From contig CAKTYT010000015.1 in NCBI GenBank assembly GCA_934633695.1, positions 1 to 42,439 of the forward strand: a stretch of 42,439 nt of DNA. Direction: 5' to 3'. The translations under genes and the position numbers were made by a program. Within the stretch, counting starts at the first letter, position 1, and each line of letters opens with the position of its first letter. This stretch comes from an uncultured Clostridia bacterium. GTDB taxonomy: Bacteria > Bacillota > Clostridia > Christensenellales > CAG-138. This document shows positions 15,339 through 23,561 of this stretch, piece by piece. The notes beneath the pieces are model-generated. The model worked only from the letters and a program-made list of their open reading frames with translations, made no database searches and was not told the DNA's origin.

Positions 15339-18300
15339 TCACTTTTTGCGGTTGAAGAAGCTGTCGGCGGTGACTGCACGTATTCTGCGGTATCTGCTGC
15401 CGGCGGCAGGGTCAAATCCGCATATACTGCCGTACGGACAATATTTACATGCCGTGATGCCTTTGCAGGAGGAAGGACTTATTTCAATTCTTCCGAGCAT
15501 AACGGCCTCAAGTGTTTTCACGGCGGTAGCTCTTGCAAAATCGAGAGTATGACGCATTTCATCAGAGGAGGCGAGCATACCGGAGCAGCTTCCGTCCTTA
15601 AGATGGCGGAGTCCCGATACGGTGTCGGAGAAGCCCGTTCCGATGCTGTCAACAGCGGAGGTCACTATGTCTTCATCCAATGTCAGCCCGTGCATCTTAA
15701 AGGACTTTTGAATTTCGGCCTTCAGCTCTTCGGGCGTATCTGCGTATGCCTCAGGCGTGTTGACGTGAAGATAATAGAAGCCGGCTGTTCCCGGATTTTT
15801 TGCTATATTTGCCTCGGCACGTAGGGCAGCCTCCATCGCCGCAGCGTACAGCGGAAGTTGGAGCTTCAGTCCGTTTGCAAGCTCAGTGTAATCAAATTTA
15901 AGGCTGCCGGATTTATAGTCGATAATGCGAATAAAGTCGGTATTACCGGTGGAATAGCCATCGAGCCTGTCTACAATACCACAAACCCGAAAGTGTGAAC
16001 CATCGGGCGTTCTAATATCGAGTGCCGGAAGAATGTCGCCCTTTCGTCCGAAGCTGACTTCGCTCCCGAGCGGGCGGAAACTTCCGACCGCAACCTGACG
16101 AACGAGAGCGAACGATGCAATGCAGAGCATTTCCATAAGACGGAGAAGTTCTGCACGCATCCTCGCACTGCTGAGGTAAATTCCATTATTATGCTCCTGC
16201 ATCAACGGAACGAATATGTCAGTCAGCCTTGCAGAAACTTCTTCCTCAGATACATCGTTCCAATCGACTTTATCGGCGATCAGCCCTTTCATCAGTCTGT
16301 CGAGAACTTCGTGAATGAAAGCACCCCTGTCGGTTGCCTTCTCCTCATACTCTTTTCGTTCCTTAACACTAAGTCCAAATTGCATGAAGTAACGGAAAGG
16401 GCACCGATTGAAGGTTTCGAGCCGCGTTGCAGTGCCTGTGGCCGTCTCTCCGTACAAGCGGAGCGTGTCGTTTTGTCCAAGAGGTGAATTTATGTCTGTA
16501 CCGATAAGGTTTTGGTCAATGGCGGACAGTGCAGACGAATAAATCGTATTTTCGGCAAACATTGCATAAAGAGTGCCTGTCTCGGCTGCCTCTTCGGAGG
16601 TGTCGGCCATGCTTCTCAATTCTTTTGAAAGTCTGCTGAAGGCGGCTCGCTCCGTACTTCCGGATACGGGAGAAAGGATGCCGTTTGTAAACTTACAGCT
16701 CGGGAACATCCGCCTGATTCTGTCAAATAGATGGGATTGAACGGCGGTATTTCCTCCTATCTCGCAAGTATAGGAGATTCGGAGCTTACTCACGGCCTTT
16801 GTTATGAGTGAATAGATACGAAGGCTTTCATTCCTGTTCATGTTTTCAGTGCTTTGCCAGGTATTGATCCCAAGTGAGTTCAAAAGCCGGAGCTCTGTAT
16901 CGTTTATTATGGCGTTATCAGGCTTGGTTTTTGGGATCAAACCCTCGTTCATACCGAGGATCTGCATAAAGCGGATTTCGGGGAGGCAGGAGCTGTCAAC
17001 ATCACCTATGATCACCTGATCGAGTGTAGTCGGAATTATGCCGACAGAGTAAGACAAGAGTCCCTCCTCGACAATCGAAATAAATTTTGCAAGTCCGATA
17101 TTGCTTTCACCGAGAATGACATGTATCTGGTCTAAAAGCTCGATAACAGTATCATAAATTTGAGCGTTCTCACGTGCGGCATCATAGTCGCCTGCCTCCG
17201 CCATCGCTTCACAATCAGTCTTAAGCGTCTCTGCAAGTCCGATTTCCTCAATGTAGGCGAATAAAGCTCGAAGCTTCATACTTGCGTTTGAGTGTCCGGA
17301 TAACCTTGATTTGAGGTTGACAAGAGGCTCTACCGCCCGCTTGCGTGCCTCTTCCGCTTCGCAGGAAGCACCGTCAAGAGTAAACGGCTCCGTTATGGAC
17401 AAACCATTGAGTCCGTATCTTAAAACATAATTCTCAATCAACTCGCATTCCCCATGAGAAACCTTTACAAGCCCTGTCTTGAGGATGCCAAGAAAATCTT
17501 TTGCTCTGAAGCCGCCTTCGACGCATTTAAGGGCATTTATCAGCAATTCCGATACGGGATGAGTGTAAATAGGACGTTTCACATCCATAAAGAACGGTAT
17601 GCCGAACTCCCGAAAGATTCTCTTTATTGTGTTTGCATATCCGCCACTGTCCCCAACGATAACCGCCATGTCGCGATACCTGAGGCCGTCCTTTGCGGCA
17701 TTGCGTATCGCTTCGGCGGCAGCGAGGACTTCCGCAGTCCTGCTTCCTGCAAGGTGAAGCTCTATTACCGAGGAGCAGTCTCCCTTGAAAATGTCGGAGG
17801 GAAAAGCAAAAAGATTTTTTTCGAGGTGTTTAAGGCACGGGGGCTTCTTACGCATATCTTCGCCAAGTGCGATAAACTCGACCTCTGTCTTTTTTTCATC
17901 GGCAAGGCGGCGGAGGCGACGGTAGTTTAGATTGTCATTATCAAAAATTCTCCTGTCACGGCAGGTCTCACTTGTGTCGCCGCGCAGTGAAACGGTTATC
18001 CTTTGAGCGATGTCCATGAGAACGGAAATAATGCGAATGCTTTGTTCGCTGAGCGATTCGGGAGCATCAATAAATACATCAGCTTCGCATAGGGAGGATG
18101 AGGGAAGAAGCTCGACAAGTGAATTGACGAGGTCTTCTGCATCGATGTATCTTTCAGCCATTGCATCGTTGACGCCATCGAATATCAATGCAAAGTCGTG
18201 CAGCTTTTCCGCAAGTTGTGTGCCTACGGTCGGACAGACCCCTAAAAGCTCTTCGGGGGAAATGGAAAAACGTTTACACTTCAGAATGATACCATCGCAT

Positions 18301-18656
18301 TCGGATGAAAATCCCATGCGGTTTGCAACCCTTGCAAACGCTGAAAGCTTTTGAGTGCTGCTGTCAATGACACGCCTTATTAGCATTTGCCTGCCCTGTG
18401 CGGAAAGAAATGTGCGGCTGTCGCCCGACTCCCGCATAACACGCCTTGCAAGACTCGTGAAGGAAAGCACATATGTGTTGAGTATGCCTCCGCCGAACCG
18501 AGAACATAGCAGCCGTTCGGTTTCAAATGTCGCTCTGTCGGGAACGATGAGGATGGAACGTTTCCCTTTTTTTTCGTTATCAACTGTCCTTGAAAGAATA
18601 AATTCCGTTTTTCCGGAACCGGAACGTCCCATAATAAAGCTGATGCCTGCAGTCAT
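15339..18656 (-). CDS. addB: ATP-dependent helicase/nuclease subunit B (AddB)
   Basis: A 1105-residue subunit of the AddAB double-strand-break end-processing complex (RecBCD counterpart). It has Walker A GRSGSGKT (10-17), an inactivated helicase-like body, and a C-terminal RecB-family nuclease with IIDYKSGS. The four iron-sulfur cysteines are Cys752 (FNRCPFRY), Cys1070, Cys1073 and Cys1079 (CKYCPYGSIC), matching the 4Fe-4S nuclease pattern. ATG 18656 is preceded by GGAGGA; the TTG eight codons earlier has no ribosome binding site. addA is usually the next gene, but here addB ends at a terminator facing gcvPB. The partner is therefore encoded elsewhere or replaced. AddAB also degrades linear phage DNA. 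Confidence 0.93.
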   Translation of the reverse strand: MTAGISFIMGRSGSGKTEFILSRTVDNEKKGKRSILIVPDRATFETERLLCSRFGGGILNTYVLSFTSLARRVMRESGDSRTFLSAQGRQMLIRRVIDSSTQKLSAFARVANRMGFSSECDGIILKCKRFSISPEELLGVCPTVGTQLAEKLHDFALIFDGVNDAMAERYIDAEDLVNSLVELLPSSSLCEADVFIDAPESLSEQSIRIISVLMDIAQRITVSLRGDTSETCRDRRIFDNDNLNYRRLRRLADEKKTEVEFIALGEDMRKKPPCLKHLEKNLFAFPSDIFKGDCSSVIELHLAGSRTAEVLAAAEAIRNAAKDGLRYRDMAVIVGDSGGYANTIKRIFREFGIPFFMDVKRPIYTHPVSELLINALKCVEGGFRAKDFLGILKTGLVKVSHGECELIENYVLRYGLNGLSITEPFTLDGASCEAEEARKRAVEPLVNLKSRLSGHSNASMKLRALFAYIEEIGLAETLKTDCEAMAEAGDYDAARENAQIYDTVIELLDQIHVILGESNIGLAKFISIVEEGLLSYSVGIIPTTLDQVIIGDVDSSCLPEIRFMQILGMNEGLIPKTKPDNAIINDTELRLLNSLGINTWQSTENMNRNESLRIYSLITKAVSKLRISYTCEIGGNTAVQSHLFDRIRRMFPSCKFTNGILSPVSGSTERAAFSRLSKELRSMADTSEEAAETGTLYAMFAENTIYSSALSAIDQNLIGTDINSPLGQNDTLRLYGETATGTATRLETFNRCPFRYFMQFGLSVKERKEYEEKATDRGAFIHEVLDRLMKGLIADKVDWNDVSEEEVSARLTDIFVPLMQEHNNGIYLSSARMRAELLRLMEMLCIASFALVRQVAVGSFRPLGSEVSFGRKGDILPALDIRTPDGSHFRVCGIVDRLDGYSTGNTDFIRIIDYKSGSLKFDYTELANGLKLQLPLYAAAMEAALRAEANIAKNPGTAGFYYLHVNTPEAYADTPEELKAEIQKSFKMHGLTLDEDIVTSAVDSIGTGFSDTVSGLRHLKDGSCSGMLASSDEMRHTLDFARATAVKTLEAVMLGRIEISPSSCKGITACKYCPYGSICGFDPAAGSRYRRIRAVTADSFFNRKK

Positions 18657-18679
18657 AACTCCTCCGCATTTTTTTATCA

Positions 18680-18707
18680 ATTATATCATATTTGCAGGAA
18701 AAAACAA
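18680..18707 (-). promoter_or_regulatory. Probable addB promoter
   Basis: On the minus strand TATAAT (18685-18680) lies 24 nt before the start codon, with a weak TTGTTT (18707-18702) and a 16-nt spacer. The two divergent promoters (this and 18766-18794) are separated by about 60 nt containing an AAGGGG...CCCCTT inverted repeat (about 18714-18756). Confidence 0.55.
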
Positions 18708-18765
18708 ACACGGAAAGGGGAACTTCAAAAGCATACAAAAAAAGCATGATCCCCTTAATATGCTG

Positions 18766-18794
18766 TTGACAAATTCCCGCCATATTCGTATAAT
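18766..18794 (+). promoter_or_regulatory. Perfect-consensus promoter of the SPFH-TIR operon
   Basis: TTGACA (18766-18771), exactly 17 nt, TATAAT (18789-18794): both hexamers match consensus completely. It is the only promoter I find for the four genes 18900-25708. A constitutive-strength promoter before a putative suicide system suggests control at the protein level or by a repressor. Confidence 0.92.
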
Positions 18795-18866
18795 GTTGAG
18801 TGAAATCAGATAGACATGCTCCGGCACCTGCGAGGAGTTTGGACGTACTGTGATGTTTACCGTACA

Positions 18867-18878
18867 GCCCGATCGGGC
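18867..18878. promoter_or_regulatory. 12-nt perfect palindrome in the operon leader
   Basis: GCCCGATCGGGC (18867-18878) lies between the promoter and the ribosome binding site (GGGAGGA 18888-18894). It could be an operator or an mRNA hairpin, though the loop would be tight. Function is not shown. Confidence 0.3.
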
Positions 18879-18899
18879 AGAGCAAAAGGGAGGAACGTT

Positions 18900-20774
18900 A
18901 TGGCCAAGTTTAGAATTGAGTGTCCGCATTGCGGAACGTTAAACACCGCATCAACGGGTATTTTTTCAAAGAAGATAATTGAATGTGCGAATTGCCGTAC
19001 AAAAATAGACATACGGGCAGGGAGGATGGCTTCGAGAAGGTGTCCTCACTGCAACAGCGACTATGTCTATGATTTGGCAAGGGATAATCATATTTGTCCG
19101 GTTTGCCATCAAAAAATCGACCCCGGAAAGGGGAAAATGGTTTCCGTGCCCTGCCCTCAGTGCGGGTGTGCAATGCAGGTCGATGCAAATACAAGCGGAG
19201 CTATCGAATGCCCCGTTTGCCGCTGTAGGATCGACGATGTACAGCGCGAGATAAGCAAGTCAAAACTTGTTGCGGACAATAAGATCAGTGTAATTAAATA
19301 CGAAGGCAAAAATGACACATTTGTATGGAAACACCCGATAGAAGATTTTAACTGGGGTTCACAGCTCATAGTCCATGAATCGCAGGAAGCGATATTTATG
19401 ATGAACGGCAGGGCTTTGGATCTGTTCGGGCCGGGCAGGTATACGCTTGAGACGGAGAACCTTCCGCTGCTCGGGGGCGTTGTCGATATGCCCACGGGCA
19501 AGGCAAATCCGTTCCATGCGGAAGTTTACTTTATCAATAAAACACACCAGCCCTCACTCAAGTGGGGAACGGATTCAAGAGTGCGGTTCATTGAACCTGA
19601 TACGGAGGTTCCGCTCGATATCGGTGCATTCGGCGAACTCACGCTACAGGTTGCAGATTCGCGTAAATTATTGGTCAAGCTCGTCGGCACGATGGGTGGC
19701 ATTGCATGGGATAACGAAGCGGGAGACGGCAGTCACGGTAAATTTTCCGATTCGCTTCGCAATATCTTCTGGCCCCATCTGATGATGACGATCAAGTCAA
19801 ATCTTTCAAGTTCAATAACAAATCGGCACCTTGACATCTTAAGCATTGACAGCCACCTTGCAGAGCTTTCGGAGTCCCTTCGGGAAAAGGTCGGCAGCGG
19901 TTTTGAGGAATACGGTCTTGCGGTTCCGAAATTCTTTGTAACGAACCTTTATTATGATAAAGACAATCCCAATATCGAAAAAATCATAAAGATCAGGAGT
20001 GCAAAGCTCGAAAAGAGCCTTGCCGCTGCCGATGCTGAGATCATCGCAGCAAAGAGAAGTGTTGTCACTGAAGAACTCAACACCAAGGATCTCATCGCCG
20101 ACCGCATGTTCGAACGTGAAAAGAGACACAGAATGGCAGAGACGGAGGCGGAAGCAGACAGAATACGCCGCACCGGCTTTGCTCAGGCAGAGGTCATGGC
20201 TGCTCAGGGCTATAATCAGAAGGATGTCCTTGAGGCGGATGTGAGAAAGGAATTTGCATCGGGTCTTGGTAAAATGACAGGCGGCGGAGGCACGGGTGGC
20301 GGCATTGCAGGCGATGTCGTCGGACTCGGAGTCGGTCTTGCCGCAATGGGTCAGCTTGGCTCGCAGGCAAGAGGTATTGTCGGCGGAATTTTGAACGGTG
20401 ATACAACTTCATCGGGAGCGGAAAAAAACGAATCCAAAGGAGAAACAGGGTGGAAATGTGCCTGCGGCTGTGAAGGCAACAGGGGTAAATTCTGTTCTGA
20501 ATGCGGAAAACCCAAGCCTGAAGCATGGGATTGTCCTGCCTGCGGAGAAAAGGACAACAGGGGTAAGTTCTGTTCAAACTGCGGAAAACCAAAGCCCGAA
20601 GCATGGGACTGTCCTGCCTGCGGAGAAAAGGGCAACAAGGGAAGGTTCTGCTCAAACTGCGGTAAGAGCCTTGACGAAGCGGAGAAAAGAGAAATTACGT
20701 GGGATTGCTCCTGCGGGAACAAAAACATTAGGGGCAAATTCTGTGACAATTGCGGAAAGAAGAGGGATGAATGA
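18900..20774 (+). CDS. SPFH/band-7 protein with N- and C-terminal zinc ribbons
   Basis: A 624-residue protein. Residues 8-107 carry three CxxC...CxxC zinc ribbons (Cys 8/11/29/32, 48/51/66/69, 85/88/104/107). A band-7 (SPFH) domain of the YdjI/COG4260 type follows from about 130 to 350, with FNWGSQLIVHESQEAIF and LFGPGRYTL. Then come a charged coiled coil (about 375-450) and a glycine-rich segment with a hydrophobic stretch (about 460-510). Four more zinc ribbons occupy 518-624. SPFH proteins form oligomeric membrane scaffolds; here the ribbons suggest docking of partners or nucleic acid. ATG 18900 has GGGAGGA at 18888. It heads the operon and overlaps the next gene. N-terminal ribbons as well as C-terminal ones are more than is usual for YdjI-like proteins. 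Confidence 0.85.
   Translation: MAKFRIECPHCGTLNTASTGIFSKKIIECANCRTKIDIRAGRMASRRCPHCNSDYVYDLARDNHICPVCHQKIDPGKGKMVSVPCPQCGCAMQVDANTSGAIECPVCRCRIDDVQREISKSKLVADNKISVIKYEGKNDTFVWKHPIEDFNWGSQLIVHESQEAIFMMNGRALDLFGPGRYTLETENLPLLGGVVDMPTGKANPFHAEVYFINKTHQPSLKWGTDSRVRFIEPDTEVPLDIGAFGELTLQVADSRKLLVKLVGTMGGIAWDNEAGDGSHGKFSDSLRNIFWPHLMMTIKSNLSSSITNRHLDILSIDSHLAELSESLREKVGSGFEEYGLAVPKFFVTNLYYDKDNPNIEKIIKIRSAKLEKSLAAADAEIIAAKRSVVTEELNTKDLIADRMFEREKRHRMAETEAEADRIRRTGFAQAEVMAAQGYNQKDVLEADVRKEFASGLGKMTGGGGTGGGIAGDVVGLGVGLAAMGQLGSQARGIVGGILNGDTTSSGAEKNESKGETGWKCACGCEGNRGKFCSECGKPKPEAWDCPACGEKDNRGKFCSNCGKPKPEAWDCPACGEKGNKGRFCSNCGKSLDEAEKREITWDCSCGNKNIRGKFCDNCGKKRDE
20526..20664 (+). repeat. 78-nt tandem repeat encoding zinc ribbons
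   Basis: Two adjacent units beginning at 20526 and 20604 encode near-identical ribbons WDCPACGEK..N.G.FCSNCGK. Flanking ribbons (518-542 and 601-624 of the protein) are diverged copies. The DNA similarity points to recent expansion of the ribbon ladder. Confidence 0.8.
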
Positions 20775-21490
20775 TGTTTGAGGTCGATAAGAAAAAAACA
20801 ATTGCCGCCGTTGCGGCACTGACGGTGTTTGCTGTTTATAATGTCGTGCTGTTTGTTGTGAGCGGGTTCGTTGGTCATGGCATTGTATTTTGGGTTTCGT
20901 ACGTGTTCATGCTTATTGCGTTTGCATTAATTGCACTGAATGCGGTTTTGCTCAACAGGAGAGCTATTCAGCCGAGGGACTTTCTTCTGGGGTATCCCGT
21001 GTTCAAACACAGTGCAATTTATACGGCTGTCGAGCTTATTGCCTCGATATTGTTTATGATTTTTGACGGCGTGATTGTGTCAGGTGCAATACCCACGGCA
21101 ATACAGCTTGTTTTGCTTGCGGTTCATATTGTTTTTCTCTCAATGTGTTATTTTGCAAAAGAGACGAGGGAGGAAATTCAGAAAAAGGTTAATGCTTCGA
21201 CCGAATTTATGAGCAGACTGCGTACGGACGCCGAAACCATTGCCGACAGGGTGAGCGATGCCGAAACAAAGAGAGCGTTTTTGAATCTTGCGGAAGAGCT
21301 CCGCTACAGCGATCCGGTCAGCTGCGATGCACTCGGTGAGATTGAGACGAAGCTTTCATCCGCTTTGGACGATGCCGAGGATGCTCTGACGGACGGCAGA
21401 AACGAAGATGCACAAAGCCTATGCCGAAGGGCAAGCCTGATTTTGCAGGAACGGAACAGACTTTGCAGGGAGTTTAAGGAGAGGGTATAA
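20771..21490 (+). CDS. Four-helix membrane protein with cytoplasmic coiled-coil tail
   Basis: Not recognised as a named family. The 239-residue protein has four predicted membrane helices (about 10-33, 37-61, 80-101, 106-128) and then about 110 charged residues that look helical (KKVNASTEFMSRL to the C-terminus). The start overlaps the SPFH stop (ATGA); ATG 20774 is three nucleotides later and better spaced from AGAGGG (20761-20766), so either may be used. It ends 1 nt before the first TIR gene. Position suggests a membrane partner of the SPFH protein or an anchor for the TIR proteins. Confidence 0.75.
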   Translation: MMFEVDKKKTIAAVAALTVFAVYNVVLFVVSGFVGHGIVFWVSYVFMLIAFALIALNAVLLNRRAIQPRDFLLGYPVFKHSAIYTAVELIASILFMIFDGVIVSGAIPTAIQLVLLAVHIVFLSMCYFAKETREEIQKKVNASTEFMSRLRTDAETIADRVSDAETKRAFLNLAEELRYSDPVSCDALGEIETKLSSALDDAEDALTDGRNEDAQSLCRRASLILQERNRLCREFKERV

Positions 21491-21491
21491 A

Positions 21492-23561
21492 ATGAGTGTA
21501 CTGAGATGTAAAATGTGTGGGGCAGTGCTTCCTCAGAGCAAAGACTCCGTTGTTGAATGCGAATACTGCCGCACGAAGCAGACTTTGCCGAGAATGGCGG
21601 ATGAAAAGTGCAGGGAGCTTTTCGATAGGGCGAACAGCTATCGTCAGCAGAAGGATTTTGACAGTGCAGCATCGGTCTATAACGACATAATCGGCGAATT
21701 TCCGAATGAACCCGAAGCGTACTGGGGTCTTTGTCTGTGCAGATACGGAATAGAATATATCGTTGACCCCAAGAGCGGAAGGCGTATCCCCACCTGCCAC
21801 CGCACGCAGTTCAAGTCGATACTCGATTCGAGTGACTACAAGTCTGCAATTGAAAAGGCGGACGCAGAAGCAAGACGCGTCTATGAAAGCGAAGCAAGAG
21901 TCATCGACGGAATTCAGAAAGGCATTCTTGAAATATCCTCAAAGGAAGACCCGTTTGATGTTTTCATCTGCTACAAAGAAACCGACGACATGGGCAGAAG
22001 AACGCAGGACAGCGTTATCGCTCAAAAGATTTACGATGAGTTGACGAGAGACGGACTGAGGGTTTTCTTTGCAAGGATAACGCTTGAGGACAAGCTCGGA
22101 GAGAAGTACGAGCCCTACATCTTTGCGGCACTGAACAGCTCGAGAGTTATGCTCGTTGTCGGTACGAAGCCGGAGCATTTCAATGCCGTATGGGTAAAAA
22201 ACGAATGGAGCAGATTCCTTGAGCTCGCTGCAACCGATCCAAAGAAGAAAATTTACCCTTGCTATTACGAGATGAGCCCCTATGCCCTTCCCCACGAGTT
22301 TAAGGGACTTCAGTCGCAGGACTGTGATAAGATAGGCTTTGAGCAGGATCTGTTGAGAGGCATAAGGAAAATTGTTCCGAAACTCGGTAACACAGGAGGA
22401 CAGGAAAAAAGTCGAATTACTTCGGTCAGAGCGTCTGAGTCGGAAGCTCTCATAAGGCGAGGAGAAATTTTCCTTGAGGGAGAAGAATGGGACTCTGCAA
22501 TAAAATGTTTTGACAACGCTCTGGACAAGTCCCCGGAAGAAGCAAGGGCATATATCGGTAAAGTTTGTGCAAAATTCAATAAGAAAAACATATCAGGGCT
22601 TGCATCTGTAGATGCATACCTTGAAGATGAAGAAGACTTTAAGCGTGCATGTCAATTCGGAAACTCCGAAATGAGGTCGCAACTCAGCAATATCAGTCAA
22701 CTTTCGAAAAAAAGGTATGACGATCGCCTTAGAAGACGTTTCAAGTGGGCAATGGAGAACAAGCGTTGGAGCGATGCATGGGACTGTGCGAATACGATTC
22801 TTAACAAGTACCCGAAGGATCCGGAATCGTATTTAAACGTGTTGTTTGCTGGATTCCATCGTACGGAGTATGAGCTCATCGACAAGGGAGACAGCTTGTA
22901 CGGCATGAAGGAAATAACGGGAGATGAATATTACATAAAGGGACGAAAGCTTGCAGATGCCGATCCGGTTGCCAGGCAGCGTTACGATGATTTGGAAAGA
23001 AAACTGAGGGAGAGGGAGGAAAAAGCGGTTGACGATTGGCAGCTGAATAGAAAACGTCGGAAACCGTTGCGTCTGATAGGCCGCATATTGATGATTGCTT
23101 CATACCTGTTCTTTGCGTATAACTTTGCAAGCTGCATTGGCGCGTTGCCGGGAATAGATGGTGTAACATCGACTTGGATAGGGACGAGTTTTACTTCCTT
23201 TTTGAAAGGAATCAAATGGACACCGTTGTGTACAATAGCGGTATTTGCCGTAGGTGCTTTTATTTCTTTAGGCGAATCTCACATGGCTAGTGGATCGGAA
23301 TGCGTAGAAGATTTCATCAAACAACGTTATGGCAAACAGCATAAAGCAAAACGAACCATAGGGACTGTGATAATGGTAATTTCGTGCCTTGTCTTTTTCT
23401 TTGCACCAGGGGGGATGATTCAGCGAGGAATAGATTTTGAAACTATATTCACGTACGATGCAGTTGACTTCATTTTGGTGTTCGGTCCAGTCTTTCTATT
23501 TGGAATCGGACTTGCTATTTGGGGATCCGGTCTGGAATCCGGTGAAAAAGGTGTAAAATGA
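21492..23561 (+). CDS. TIR-domain protein 1: zinc ribbon-TPR-like-TIR-helical repeat-four TM
   Basis: A 689-residue protein. A zinc ribbon (Cys 6/9/23/26) is followed by TPR-like helices (about 36-150) and a TIR domain at 154-295. The TIR begins PFDVFICYKETD, has the RVFFARI BB-loop region, and carries the presumptive catalytic Glu238 in VWVKNEWSRF, the position of the NADase glutamate in bacterial TIRs. The unique half has two TPR-like blocks (about 315-365 and 410-470) and four membrane helices (about 528-550, 577-596, 622-642, 658-682). Residues 1-297 are identical to the next gene. Likely activity: NAD+ cleavage or cyclic ADP-ribose-type signalling when clustered (inference from family). 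The C-terminal half looks more A/T-rich than its neighbours. It overlaps the next gene by 4 nt. Confidence 0.87.
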   Translation: MSVLRCKMCGAVLPQSKDSVVECEYCRTKQTLPRMADEKCRELFDRANSYRQQKDFDSAASVYNDIIGEFPNEPEAYWGLCLCRYGIEYIVDPKSGRRIPTCHRTQFKSILDSSDYKSAIEKADAEARRVYESEARVIDGIQKGILEISSKEDPFDVFICYKETDDMGRRTQDSVIAQKIYDELTRDGLRVFFARITLEDKLGEKYEPYIFAALNSSRVMLVVGTKPEHFNAVWVKNEWSRFLELAATDPKKKIYPCYYEMSPYALPHEFKGLQSQDCDKIGFEQDLLRGIRKIVPKLGNTGGQEKSRITSVRASESEALIRRGEIFLEGEEWDSAIKCFDNALDKSPEEARAYIGKVCAKFNKKNISGLASVDAYLEDEEDFKRACQFGNSEMRSQLSNISQLSKKRYDDRLRRRFKWAMENKRWSDAWDCANTILNKYPKDPESYLNVLFAGFHRTEYELIDKGDSLYGMKEITGDEYYIKGRKLADADPVARQRYDDLERKLREREEKAVDDWQLNRKRRKPLRLIGRILMIASYLFFAYNFASCIGALPGIDGVTSTWIGTSFTSFLKGIKWTPLCTIAVFAVGAFISLGESHMASGSECVEDFIKQRYGKQHKAKRTIGTVIMVISCLVFFFAPGGMIQRGIDFETIFTYDAVDFILVFGPVFLFGIGLAIWGSGLESGEKGVK
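21525..22345 (+). repeat. 821-nt identical tract, copy 1 (gene-conversion tract)
   Basis: Identical at every base I compared to 23591-24411, an offset of 2066. Immediately outside, the encoded proteins stay identical but the DNA does not: five synonymous differences in the 33 nt from the start codon to the tract, and four in the 35 nt after it. Confidence 0.93.

Noticed and set aside
15238..15824. Plus-strand frames of 104 and 185 codons after gcvPB
   Set aside because: They are antisense to the conserved iron-sulfur nuclease end of addB.
20526..20664. Possible CRISPR-like or intergenic repeat
   Set aside because: The repeat is coding, in frame, tandem without spacers, and encodes zinc ribbons.
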